A stretch of DNA of 64,000 bases from Yoonia vestfoldensis. Its GTDB lineage: Bacteria; Pseudomonadota; Alphaproteobacteria; Rhodobacterales; Rhodobacteraceae. The stretch spans positions 2,356,001 through 2,420,000 of the forward strand of contig NZ_CP021431.1 in NCBI RefSeq assembly GCF_002158905.1, read 5' to 3'. Below the pieces are notes generated by a model. The model saw only the letters and a list, made by a program, of their open reading frames with translations. It was not told where the DNA came from and searched no databases. The translations under genes were made by a program, and so were the position numbers. Shown here in pieces: positions 28,103 through 36,905 of this stretch (within the stretch, counting starts at the first letter, position 1; each line of letters begins with the position of its first letter).

Positions 28103-28449
28103 ATTCCAAGGTTAGCCAACGCATCTAAATAAGTAGGGTCTAATTTCCTTGCGTCACTGAGAAGCATTTCAGCCTCTTTAATTTTTCCCTTTTCAATATA
28201 GATTAGCGCAAGGTGATTTAATTGAACTGGGTTGTTTGGGTTTAGTGAGATCGCTTTTGAAACTTTTTCATAAGCTGCATCATAATGCCCCAGTTGATAA
28301 AGACATACACCAGCATAATGATTTGTATCCGCATGTAACGGTGCAGATATCAAAATCTCTTCATATAAAGCTAAAGCAGAATATAAGTTACCAGCTTGAT
28401 GTAGCGCTTGCGCCTTTTGGTATTTATTTACAAGTTGGGATACGTCCAA
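28024..28449 (-). CDS. TPR protein (5' part of frameshifted TPR-LicD gene)
   Basis: A 141-residue frame with three to four tetratricopeptide repeats (YQKAQALHQAGNLYSALALY, GVCLYQLGHYDAAYEKVSKA, NHLALIYIEKGKIKEAEMLL). The repeat pattern breaks after LDALANLGM, where the other frame (QDCTDKYKDALELLEE) continues it. The last ~30 residues are therefore probably out of frame. It begins at ATG 28449, shortly downstream of the cargo repeat. Confidence 0.75.
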   Translation of the reverse strand: MDVSQLVNKYQKAQALHQAGNLYSALALYEEILISAPLHADTNHYAGVCLYQLGHYDAAYEKVSKAISLNPNNPVQLNHLALIYIEKGKIKEAEMLLSDARKLDPTYLDALANLGMCRIAQINIKMLLSCLKKLMHSDQAT

Positions 28450-28546
28450 GGCACCAAATTCCTAATAGTATGAGTAGTTTTATTCTATAAACAGGAGAAT
28501 CTAGTATACCAGTGTATTCAATTAATAAGAATAAATATTTTCTGCC
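28450..28546. promoter_or_regulatory. AT-rich start of the modification cargo
   Basis: About 100 bases, AT-rich, between the right direct repeat and the TPR gene. It probably holds the cargo promoter; no clear boxes are assigned. Confidence 0.35.
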
Positions 28547-28700
28547 AAAAACCCCGCACTTGCGTACAGGGCTTTACCTTACCATGAGAGAACCAAACTC
28601 AGAATCCAGCGGTGCCCAATGCGTTTGGCGGCAAATGAATGCCCAGTGGCACCGGCGGCTTCAACATCAAACTTGATGCTTGGTGAGATCAATATTTTAT
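28547..28700 (-). repeat. Conserved intergenic element (copy 3) with right 18-bp direct repeat
   Basis: Second full-length occurrence of the element described at 4475-4623, on the minus strand. On that strand the conserved block can be read DVEAAGATGHSFAAKRIG. The hairpin end contains AAAAACCCCGCACTTGCG at 28547-28564, duplicated at 26173-26190. Confidence 0.6.
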
Positions 28701-28706
28701 TGGTGA

Positions 28707-28731
28707 TACCTACCCCAAGAAGGGGTAGGTA
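28707..28731 (-). terminator. Hairpin after tail 3
   Basis: Perfect 10-bp stem TACCTACCCC/GGGGTAGGTA with a 5-base loop, 26 bases after the tail 3 stop. Confidence 0.75.
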
Positions 28732-28756
28732 AATCTTGATCTGTATTTATTACAGG

Positions 28757-30963
28757 TTACGCAATCACATCGTTTGCAAAAAGTGGCAACGTCGTTACAC
28801 CTTCCAGCTTAATAAACACATCTTCTGCAAGGACAAATGTATTACCAGCCGCAGCTCCTTCCAACAACACGTAGGTATCACCGCCAAATGTAGCGAAAGA
28901 AACACCATCAGCCGTAGCGTTCGCTGTTAGCATGGCGTTAACAATGGCTGTTTCCGATGAACCTGCGGCCAAAGCAGTAACTGCCGCTTGAACGGCGGCT
29001 TGCTCAGCCGACACAACTTCAGTCACACCTGTGAACTGCAACTTATCTGTACCAACCACAAAGTCAGTAATGACATCTGCAACCACTGCGCCGTCAGCAC
29101 CACCGGTATGACCCTTTGCGAACGCGAAGGTGTCAACACCCGCACCACCAGTCATGGTGTCAGAACCAGTTCCACCAGTGATTGTATCGGTGCCATCACC
29201 ACCATTGATGACATCGTTTCCAGCACCACCAGTGATAGTATCATTGCCAGCACCAGCGTTGATTACATCAGCACCTGCAGAACCGATGATGATATCGTTA
29301 TTACCGGTACCTGTAATACGGGCCGCACCCGCCATGCTGCCACCTGTCATGTTCAACAGCGCCGAACCAGTAAGGCCAGCTGCATCGACCTCTGACGCTG
29401 TTACTGCCCCAGCAAGCAGAAGGCTATTCCCACCCGTCGCGACGATTTTCGCAGTACCGCCAGCCGTTGCAGTCATCGTAACTGCACCACCGAAGGTGAA
29501 ATCGCCGGTTCCGGCAGTACCAGTGGCTACATTGAGGGTCTCAATGCCGGTGAAGGTTTGTGCAGTTGTCCCGAGGTTTGTTCCCGCAACACCAGTGATA
29601 GTAAGCGCATCAGCTGTCCCGGTGCCAGCAACAACAAAGCTACGTGCCGCGTTTCCAGCAGCACCAGTCGGTACGATGAAATTGCTTCCGCTGTTGAATG
29701 TAAATGTTGCTGCACCAATGGTAGAGTCCACGCGAAGCGTGTCGGCCGAAGCGAACTTCGTCAAATCGATGTTGTTAGCAACTGCATCCGAGATACGGAT
29801 GATCTCAACATTGGTGACGTTAGCTTGATTTACGGATGTGTTAGCCACCGCAGAAGTCAACGTCAACGTATCACGCCCTGCGCCACCGTTGATGATGTCG
29901 CGAGTAGAACCACTTGCACCACCAACATATGTTGCACCCAGAACAATCGTATCCGCTCCTGTGCCGCCCGTGATTGTAACCACCGCCGCGTTCACAGAAT
30001 GGTCAACCGTCAAATCACCCGTAAATGTGCTTGCATCCACAGTTGTGGTAACTGCGGCAAGTGCCGACGACAGCGTCAAGTCTGCAGAACCAGTAACGTT
30101 GAGTGTCGTCGCGGCTGCGGAAGTCAACGCGACTGTGCTTTCCGCACTAGTACTATTAATTGTCAGAGTTTCAATACCAGCAACTGTAAGTGTTCCCGCA
30201 TCGGTTCCATCGACACCAACCACGTTTGCCGTTGTGAATGCTACTGTAGGCGTCGTGATGCCACCCGTAACTGCTCCGAACGTAATTGCTGGCAGTGCAG
30301 TACCAGCAGTCGGAGCTGTTACTGTCACTGATTGATCGGAGCCAGTGGCTGTTCCTGCGACGGCAATAGTAGCTCCGGCCGCATTGTTGATGGCTGCGGC
30401 AAAAGAAGTTGCGATAGCGTCTGCATCAGCGTTAGCTGCAACCGAAATCGTAGAAGTCGTAGTGCCAACGTTTATTACAAGAGTTGCAAGCCCAGTTGCA
30501 GCCGTCGCCAAATCGTCAATGGTATATGTGTTTACTTGCGCAACTGCGTCAACTGCGTCAACTGCGCCGCCCGATACGTAGTTGTTCACTGCAACCGTTG
30601 CGGCATCAGCAGAACCAGTTACGGACGAGTATGTCAGCGTGTGTGCGGCTGTCGTGTTTTGGATTGTCACAGCATCTGAGGTAGCAATGCCAGAGATCGT
30701 CACTGCAGCAGTGCTGCCGATCGACTTAACAGTCTCCAGGTCAGTTGAGCCGGCCAAGTTAACTGTTGCAGCGGCGGTTGCTGTGAAAATCACGTTCTCA
30801 ATTGATGTCAAAGCCGGTGTCACGCTGCCTGCGATAACAACCGTTAGAGTGTCGGTACCAGCACCACCATTGATCGTGTCAGCTGCCGAGAACGTTGTCG
30901 CAAGGCCAGTGAATGTATCGTCACCAGCGGTACCCGTCAGGGCATCGATAGCTGTAGTGAGCG
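28757..30963 (-). pseudogene. Headless RTX/S-layer-like surface protein, tail 3
   Basis: About 735 codons from the core to TAA, beginning Leu-Thr-Thr-Ala-Ile-Asp and TGTAGDDTFTG. The frame stays open upstream to an ATG at 31042. Those 27 residues (SGRFFTAQTAGFSHSFK...) are unrelated to the true head, have no lipobox and no good ribosome site, so I take the gene as headless. The C-terminal part has RTX nonapeptides (GSAGADVI, GAGNDTI, GGAGNDVI, GGDGTDTI, GGTGSDTM, GGAGVDTF), ITDFVVGTDKLQF and an end LFANDVIA, consistent with a T1SS signal. A weakly expressed short form from 31042 cannot be excluded. Confidence 0.82.
30952..30963 (-). other. Putative recombination core 3
   Basis: Minus strand CGCTCACTACAG, identical to the intact gene. 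Identity with the head side continues in part upstream (GCCAAAC-4-ACGCTCACTACAG in both), so this junction may retain both arms of the crossover site. Confidence 0.65.
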
Positions 30964-31238
30964 TATTAGTTTGGCGAAACGCTAACCTTTTGAAACTGTG
31001 TGAAAAACCAGCTGTTTGAGCAGTGAAAAATCTACCTGACATAGCGTATGTTTCACAACAGGTGCGCTAAATGCACTACAGATCGCATTGTGTAAGTCGA
31101 AATTACTGAATGAATTCAGCAGTGTAGATGTGTTCGATCTGCAGCAGATGACATAGTCTATGCCAACACCGAGGCTGAATTTTCTTGTCCAAAACCACGG
31201 ATAGACCGCACACAACAGGTGCAACGGAAGGGCTGTTG
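30964..31238. promoter_or_regulatory. Integrase-side flank of core 3
   Basis: About 275 bases between core 3 and integrase 3. It holds the possible alternative N-terminus of tail 3 (to 31042) and the integrase promoter region. There is no regulator gene here, unlike elements 1 and 2. Confidence 0.4.
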
Positions 31239-32393
31239 ATGAAGCAGAAATTCACCAAACAATTCGTGGACAAGCTGAGCTGCACCAAAGCCACAGCGAG
31301 ACTGTTTGTGCGGGACACGGTGTGCAGAGGGCTGTGCGTGGAAGTGCGCTCAACGGGCGGCAAAACATATTATCTCAGTTACCGTGACGCACAGGGCAAG
31401 CAACGGCTGTGCAAACTGGCCAATGCTGCTGATGTATCGCCAGCACAGGCACGGCAGCTGTGTGAGCAGGCACGCAGCCAAGTTGTTATGGGTGTGTCAG
31501 AACCTGTGTGCAAAATCACCACAGATGATTTCTTCTACCTCAGCTATCTGCCCTATGTGAAAACCTACAAGCGCAGCTGGGACACAGATGTCAGCGTGTA
31601 TCGCACACATGTTGCGCCAGTGATTGGCAAAACAGCTCTCGCCGCAGTGGGCTATGATGATGTGACGCGGCTGATGACAGTTGCTGCTGTGAAGCTGTCC
31701 ACAGGCAGCCAGTATCGGCTGTATGTGTTGACCCGCTATATGTTCAACTTGGCCAAGCGGTGGGAAGTTGCGGGCATTGAGCACAACCCCACTGACCGCT
31801 ACACCATCAAGCAGAGTAAGCAGCACAGAGAACGCTACCTCAACCGCGCTGAAACCCAAACCTTGCTCACTGCCATCGCGCACAGTGTCAATCCGCAGCT
31901 GCAGTATATCGTGCCCATGTTGTTGTTGACGGGGGCACGCAAGCGCGAGGTGTTGGACGCACAGTGGCAGGACATGGATTATGAGCGCCGTTTCTGGCGC
32001 ATTCCTTTCACCAAAAGCGGGCGCGAACGACATGTGCCATTGAGTGATGCAGTGTTGACGCTGTTGGCACAGGTGCCACGCTATGCAGACTGTGACTGGG
32101 TGTTTCCCAATCCCAAAACGCTCAAGCCCTTTCGTTCAATCTATCATTCTTGGCACACGGCACGCACAGCAGCAGGCTTGGGAGAGGTACGAATGCATGA
32201 CCTACGCCACAGCTTTGCCAGCTTTCTCGTTAATGCAGGCTGTAGCATCTATGACGTACAAAAGCTGCTGGGACACGCGAATGTCAGCATGACGCAGCGC
32301 TACAGCCATCTCAGCCAAGAGCGCCTGCTCAGTGCTGCCAACACAGCTGGGGATTATGTGCAGTTCCGCAGCGATGATGACGCACAGGCTTGA
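31239..32393 (+). CDS. Tyrosine-type site-specific integrase (element 3)
   Basis: A 384-residue integrase of the same family as integrases 1 and 2 but clearly diverged. The motifs are LLTGARKREVLDA (Arg), FTKSGRERHVPL (Lys), MHDLRHSFASFL (His-x-x-Arg), LLGHANVSMTQRYSHL (His, Tyr). The ATG with GGAAGGG upstream is preferred over a TTG at 31185. Codon use is rich in CAC, GTG, TGT and CAG, like the following 9 kb, so it came with that segment. It is divergent from tail 3. Confidence 0.92.
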   Translation: MKQKFTKQFVDKLSCTKATARLFVRDTVCRGLCVEVRSTGGKTYYLSYRDAQGKQRLCKLANAADVSPAQARQLCEQARSQVVMGVSEPVCKITTDDFFYLSYLPYVKTYKRSWDTDVSVYRTHVAPVIGKTALAAVGYDDVTRLMTVAAVKLSTGSQYRLYVLTRYMFNLAKRWEVAGIEHNPTDRYTIKQSKQHRERYLNRAETQTLLTAIAHSVNPQLQYIVPMLLLTGARKREVLDAQWQDMDYERRFWRIPFTKSGRERHVPLSDAVLTLLAQVPRYADCDWVFPNPKTLKPFRSIYHSWHTARTAAGLGEVRMHDLRHSFASFLVNAGCSIYDVQKLLGHANVSMTQRYSHLSQERLLSAANTAGDYVQFRSDDDAQA

Positions 32394-32423
32394 GTTGCGG
32401 GGTGACTAGCGCATTAGGAGAAC

Positions 32424-32443
32424 AAATCGTGTTAACACGATTT
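32424..32443. repeat. Palindrome copy 1, AAATCGTGTT/AACACGATTT
   Basis: A perfect 20-bp palindrome just after integrase 3. The 12-bp centre CGTGTTAACACG recurs at 36256, 38351 and 38792, all within this 9-kb segment. Confidence 0.7.
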
Positions 32444-32612
32444 CTGTGTCACAGCTGAATGGGCACAAGCGCCAACACGAGAACCAGCACCACTGCCACC
32501 ACCCTGCCGTCTGTCATTGCCTTTGAGTAACATGAGGTTGGCTGAGTGCGGAGACAGGTGCTTGACGTGTAGAGAGCACGAACATATTATTTGCTCATAT
32601 ATGGAGGATACT

Positions 32613-32852
32613 ATGGGCAAGGCAACGTCGATTATTCTGGGTGAGCACTTTGACCAGCTGATATCTCAGCAGGTGCAGACAGGGCGTTATGGCACGGCCA
32701 GTGAGGTTGTGCGTGATGCGCTACGTATTTTTGAGGAACGGCAGGCAGCTGTTCAGCGCCTGAACGATGCCATCGAAGAAGGCTATGCCAGTGGTATCAG
32801 TGAAGCATTTGACTGGGATGAATTGTTCGCTGAAGCGGCTGCTGAAGCCTGA
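32613..32852 (+). CDS. ParD-family antitoxin
   Basis: A 79-residue ribbon-helix-helix antitoxin of the ParD/CopG group: SIILGEHFDQLISQQVQTGR, YGTASEVVRDALRIFEERQ, then an acidic toxin-binding tail. GGAGG lies 6 bases before this ATG. Its stop overlaps the toxin start. Confidence 0.92.
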   Translation: MGKATSIILGEHFDQLISQQVQTGRYGTASEVVRDALRIFEERQAAVQRLNDAIEEGYASGISEAFDWDELFAEAAAEA

Positions 32853-33154
32853 TGACGCAAATCCAGTTTACGAATGCTGCACGGCAGGATTTGAAGAATA
32901 TATTCAGCTACACCATTCATACTTGGGGCAAACCACAAGCTCAAAAATACTCAGAACAGTTAAAGCAGCACGTCAAAAAGATTGCGCAGAACGCAGCATT
33001 CTGCAAGCCTGTGCTGCATGGTCAACGCAATTTGAAGCAAAGTACTGTTGGGCGGCACCTAATCATATTTGAGAAAACTGAGGATAAATTGCTAATCGTT
33101 CGCATCTTGCATGAGGCAATGGATATTCCTCGACACATATCATCCACCCACTAG
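32852..33154 (+). CDS. ParE-family toxin
   Basis: A 100-residue RelE/ParE-superfamily toxin: FTNAARQDLKNIFSYTIHTW, GKPQAQKYSEQL, HLIIFEKTEDKLLIVRILHE. ParE toxins poison gyrase. With ParD it would stabilise the element carrying integrase 3. Confidence 0.92.
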   Translation: MTQIQFTNAARQDLKNIFSYTIHTWGKPQAQKYSEQLKQHVKKIAQNAAFCKPVLHGQRNLKQSTVGRHLIIFEKTEDKLLIVRILHEAMDIPRHISSTH

Positions 33155-33188
33155 TCGTCATCTTTCAACAACATAAGAAGGAACAGAA

Positions 33189-33668
33189 ATGGTCGACATC
33201 GCAACGATGCTCACACCTGCTATTGCGGATTTGTTTAAGAAGTTCGCTGAAAAAGGGCTAGACAGCCATGAAGCTGCCAAAGAACTTGACACGTTACGCA
33301 TGGTTATGCGCGAACGTGTGCGACGCGACATGCGCTATAACGCAGAACTGATGAGTGATGCTCGGTTGGATCCACCAGTCAAAATACTCAACTTTGAGAT
33401 GGAGGCACTGGACTTCGTTTGTGAGCAAGGCATTCCACTGGCTATGTTGTTCGATCGCTCATTGAGTGAAGCGCAGCAGTTGAGCTTTGCTGGCGCTGAT
33501 AAATCTCACATCAAATGGTTCCGTGAGCTTGATACCGAAGCAAAACTGGTTGAGCGTACCTTGCATCGGGCGAAAATAGCTCAGCTGAAAGCGAAATATG
33601 ATTTACCAGTTGGTGATATCACTTATCTACGCAAGTTGGCTCGTGCAGTAGAAATTGTGCTATCCTAA
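33189..33668 (+). CDS. Unknown protein of the foreign segment
   Basis: A 159-residue, mostly helical, charged protein with AAGGAACAG before the ATG. No family recognised. Soluble; likely cytoplasmic. Confidence 0.7.
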   Translation: MVDIATMLTPAIADLFKKFAEKGLDSHEAAKELDTLRMVMRERVRRDMRYNAELMSDARLDPPVKILNFEMEALDFVCEQGIPLAMLFDRSLSEAQQLSFAGADKSHIKWFRELDTEAKLVERTLHRAKIAQLKAKYDLPVGDITYLRKLARAVEIVLS

Positions 33669-33725
33669 TTGACGCAAAACGGCTCTTGAGGAATGCGTCT
33701 TGTAAGGCGCATTTCTAGGGGCACA

Positions 33726-34298
33726 TTAAAGTAGCTCCACAGCACTGGCCAGCTGTGCGTCGTTCACATCAATGTAGCGTTGCGTGACAGCGATTGAGCT
33801 GTGACCTGCCAAAGCTGCCAACACACGCACACCCACGCCCTTGTTCGCCAGTCGTGTTATGAAGGTTCTGCGCCCCGAATGGCTGCTTGCGTCACTGAGC
33901 CCACATGCCTTGTAGATATTGAGAAACAGCTGACACATGGTGTTGGCTGAGAAATGGTTGCCCTTTTGACTGCGGAACAGTGCTGCTGTGCAGAGTGACG
34001 GCTTGATGTTGCGCCACGCAGCATAACGCAGCAGTTGCGCTGCCAGTGCACCATTGATGAACACGGTACGCGCCCGCGCACCTTTGGTTTGTTCAGCACG
34101 CAGCGTGAACTGTGTACGTGGTATGCCTTCCTCATCGTACACGTCGCCCACACACAGTGCTGCCAATTCTTTGGCGCGCAGCCCTGTGTAGATGCTGAAC
34201 AGCAGTATGGTTGTATCACGTGTCACATACCTGCGTGTTTGGCACCAGCGCAGCGCGCGTTTGATTTGTGCGTCACTGAGTGTTGCTGCTTGTGCCAT
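33726..34298 (-). CDS. Catalytic-domain-only tyrosine recombinase
   Basis: A 190-residue protein made up of the tyrosine recombinase catalytic domain alone. It has YTGLRAKELAAL (Arg), QTKGARARTV (Lys), SSHSGRRTFITRLA (His-x-x-Arg) and LAGHSSIAVTQRYID (His, Tyr). The N-terminal core-binding domain of XerC/D-type enzymes is missing. GAGGGCAAG precedes the ATG. Similar short recombinases occur in some plasmids and phages. The substrate is unknown; it may resolve dimers of the segment or assist integrase 3. Confidence 0.85.
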   Translation of the reverse strand: MAQAATLSDAQIKRALRWCQTRRYVTRDTTILLFSIYTGLRAKELAALCVGDVYDEEGIPRTQFTLRAEQTKGARARTVFINGALAAQLLRYAAWRNIKPSLCTAALFRSQKGNHFSANTMCQLFLNIYKACGLSDASSHSGRRTFITRLANKGVGVRVLAALAGHSSIAVTQRYIDVNDAQLASAVELL

Positions 34299-35221
34299 CT
34301 TGCCCTCAAATATCATGTTTGCTGTGTATTACGCTAAAGTCTGATATTCGGTTTGAGCAACCACTTAGACAGTGATAGTTGAGTTGTTCGATTTCAAACA
34401 GTTATGCGAAAATGTCATAGAATACATATTCTCTGAGATTTTATTTTGATCGCATTTGAGCCGCTTTTTTGCGCAAGTTGATAAATAAACTTGTAAGGCA
34501 AGAACAGGCAAGAACAGGCAGCACAGGCAATACAAACGAGATCAAGGCTGGCACGCCGATTATGATAGTGCTGCAAACCCGTTCTGATGTGAGACGGTAC
34601 GCAAACGGATTGCTCGTTATCTGCTTCAATCAACTACCCCATCGTCTGGTGGGATGCCGTAAGCTGTAGAGACGCAAATGTTCGGTCTGCCCTCAGCTTT
34701 GATTGTCGTAATGGTGTGCGGTTAATAAGGCAGCGCTGACGTGTTCAGTGCTGCTTGCAAGTGAGATGGACGACAACCTCGGCAACGAGACCCATCGTCA
34801 TATAGGAGTGCCTGACTGTATAGGTCCTATATGTGTGTATGATACGCTGGTAATAGAGATGATAGCAAAACCTGCTCTTCCAATTTGGTTCAGTGATACA
34901 GTCTGACTGCGACGTGCAATGGATATTGTGGTGCGCAGTTTTTAGATCGACGCCTTTATAGGCGTTGATCTGACTGCTCCTTGCAATGTCAAAGAAAAAA
35001 TAATCAAAGAAAATATTAGATCAAAAGAAGATAAAACAAATCAAAGACGAAGAACAAAAGCGAAGCAGAGCTGAAGCTTCGACAGAAACGCAGTTGATGT
35101 CGCTGAACATCATACAAGATATCACATGCGTTTGAGTTCTTTAGCAAAGCGATGATGATCGTAGTGGCCAAACTATGGATTGAGCACAGAACAAAGCCAC
35201 AGCTCACATCACAAGATGATG
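34299..35221. other. 920-base gene-free region with direct repeats and hairpins
   Basis: No ORF is supported. It contains tandem 10-bp units AGAACAGGCA (34501-34520) flanked by further AGGCA words. There is an inverted repeat CATATAGGA...TCCTATATG near 34797-34833 and a hairpin GATCGACGCC/GGCGTTGATC (34945-34970). This is the largest gap of the segment and the best place to look for an origin, a small RNA or a partition site. Confidence 0.5.
34945..34970. terminator. Hairpin in the gene-free region
   Basis: 10-bp stem with one mismatch and TTTATA loop. Could be a terminator or the 3' end of a small RNA; there is no long T run. Confidence 0.3.
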
Positions 35222-35545
35222 TCAGTATTCGTCCACGAACATGATGGTCAGCACACGACAGGTGACGTTTGGGTCAGCTGGGTCAGGTGAGTGATACTGC
35301 AGGTCACAGTCGTAATAATCCCATTTCCAAAACACCACGTCATCTTCAACGGCAAATGAGCCAAAGTCATGTTCGTTATAGGGATCATTGTCTGTGGTGA
35401 AACTGCTGTAGTGCTGAACATCATGCAGTATCTGATTGAGGCTGTCATGGTCGCGCACAGCGGGGGTGAGGTGCACTCGGCACTCAGCAAAGCTCTGGCG
35501 TGCACGGTCATTGAGGTCTCGTATGCGGGTGGTTTTGCACTTCAT
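35222..35545 (-). CDS. DUF3768 family protein
   Basis: A 107-residue protein with the DUF3768 pattern: RIRDLNDRARQSF, the signature DNDPYNEHDFGSF, FWKWDYYDCDLQYHSPDPAD, and RVLTIMFVDEY at the C-terminus. It is a family of unknown function, common on alphaproteobacterial plasmids and islands, and supports a plasmid-like origin of this segment. Confidence 0.92.
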   Translation of the reverse strand: MKCKTTRIRDLNDRARQSFAECRVHLTPAVRDHDSLNQILHDVQHYSSFTTDNDPYNEHDFGSFAVEDDVVFWKWDYYDCDLQYHSPDPADPNVTCRVLTIMFVDEY

Positions 35546-35628
35546 CACAGCACAAGCAATATGGTCACTTACAGCGTTGGACGACCGAATTCTGCGTGCG
35601 TGATAAATACTGCCACAAGGAGAAGCCC

Positions 35629-35946
35629 ATGAGCCAACAAACCCTACGCGAAGTACGCGACAGCCTGCTGCACTTGAACGCCGTCAACAGCGAGCGCGAG
35701 TTCTGTGAACGCTGGTTGTGCAAAAGTGAGTGCTATCTGCGCACACTCAAAATCAACCACATCGATGCCAGCGCAGATGCCCTTGCCACGCTTGCCAGCA
35801 AACTGGGGCATTACGCAATTGAACTCAGCAACAGCACGCAAAGCCATCACCGCCATCACGCACAGGAGTTCGCACGCCTCAAGCGATTGTGTGAACACAG
35901 CTTGTTTGCGCAGGCAGAGCGCAAGTGGCGCAGGGTCACAGCGTGA
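35629..35946 (+). CDS. DUF6626-like protein
   Basis: A 105-residue protein starting MSQQTLREVRDSLLHLNAV, with AAGGAGAAGCCC upstream. NSEREFCERWLCKSECYLRT resembles the DUF6626 pattern of a short helical DNA-binding-like protein that often sits near DUF3768 in alphaproteobacterial mobile DNA. Function unknown. Confidence 0.75.
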   Translation: MSQQTLREVRDSLLHLNAVNSEREFCERWLCKSECYLRTLKINHIDASADALATLASKLGHYAIELSNSTQSHHRHHAQEFARLKRLCEHSLFAQAERKWRRVTA

Positions 35947-36064
35947 ACAGTTTGGCGAAATGGGTTTTGCGCGGGAAAAGATCTGCTGTGCAAAATCTTA
36001 GGGGCCAGTACTTACACATTTGGGCTGGTGATTTTGCATCACCACATCGCCACAGGTGGGCACA
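35947..36064. other. Short intergenic region
   Basis: No gene seen. Contains TGATTTTGCATCA, a small dyad. Confidence 0.3.
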
Positions 36065-36223
36065 ATGCGGATAAATGACGTTGTGGGCGAGGCTGTATGT
36101 AGACACCACCCCAAGCCCAAACCGCTGCCCATACCCAAGCCCAAGAAGTCAAAGCCACCAGCGCCAAAGAAGAGCTCAAAGCCACGCCCGTTCAACGAAC
36201 CAAAGCCAGATGATTTAAGCTGA
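36065..36223 (+). CDS. Lys/Pro-rich 52-residue microprotein
   Basis: ATG with AGGTGG six bases upstream. It encodes MRINDVVGEAVCRHH followed by a low-complexity PKPKPLPIPKPKKSKPP-type stretch, ending PDDLS. The basic Pro-Lys repeat resembles linkers or tails that bind nucleic acid or membranes. It is small and unrecognised. The alternative is a Gly-rich 83-codon reading on the other strand (35998-36249), which is less likely because it lacks a good start. Confidence 0.45.
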   Translation: MRINDVVGEAVCRHHPKPKPLPIPKPKKSKPPAPKKSSKPRPFNEPKPDDLS

Positions 36224-36395
36224 CCAAACACGTCAAACTCAATTGACACAAAAAACGTGTTAACACGAATTGTGTGATAAACAGCTCAAAACACATACAA
36301 ATCTTCGGGTTGAGGTACGCTACGTTATCGGTTGAAACAATGGCGGAGAGGCTATGTGTAGAAGGCTGCCGCAGAACGCAGCAGCCTTCATTTTG
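36224..36395. other. Intergenic region with palindrome copy 2 (36256-36267) and a hairpin
   Basis: CGTGTTAACACG at 36256-36267 within AACGTGTTAACACGAATT. An inverted repeat (GAAGGCTGC-8-GCAGCCTTC, 36361-36386) followed by ATTTTG is a probable bidirectional terminator for the gene to the right. Confidence 0.6.
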
Positions 36396-36764
36396 TTATG
36401 CATTTGTGAGGATAGCGTCGAATTCACGAGCTGAACGCTTTAACCAAAAGAATTGCGCCGCTGCAAAATCAGCCTCACTCACAACCTCCTTCGCTGTGTT
36501 GAATATCTTCCCATCCGATCCTAGCTCAAGATTAGCATAGTTGAACGCATTATTGGCCCGACGCACTGCTTCACTGTCAAATTTTCCGCCTTCAACATAC
36601 AGCACCCAGAGCTCGCCAAATTCGACACTCAACTGCGTATGTGCGTTGTTTGCACTCCAGTTGCCAAAACTCTGCGCTGTCCTGTACAGAGCCTTTTTAT
36701 AAATCTGCTTCGCCCGCCGCTTTTGTTCGTCGCCCAAAGAGTATGCTTGCTTAATAAGGTTCAT
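36396..36764 (-). CDS. Unknown 122-residue protein
   Basis: Helical, aromatic-rich soluble protein with AAGGAT upstream of the ATG. No family recognised. It lies downstream of the AAA+ gene in the same direction. Confidence 0.7.
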   Translation of the reverse strand: MNLIKQAYSLGDEQKRRAKQIYKKALYRTAQSFGNWSANNAHTQLSVEFGELWVLYVEGGKFDSEAVRRANNAFNYANLELGSDGKIFNTAKEVVSEADFAAAQFFWLKRSAREFDAILTNA

Positions 36765-36905
36765 ATCATTATCCTTTGTATATGGTGATTGTTTCCGTTT
36801 CCGCCCGCATCAAGGTAGCCACCGAGCTTGAACTGAGGACTGTGATTAACACGGGCGGAATATGGCTTAATTTTTCTTACGCTCGCACATGAAGAATTTG
36901 TAAGC

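Noticed and set aside
28757..31042. Tail 3 as a complete gene from ATG 31042
   Set aside because: The extra 27 residues are unrelated to the true head and no ribosome site precedes them, although a weak short product is not excluded.
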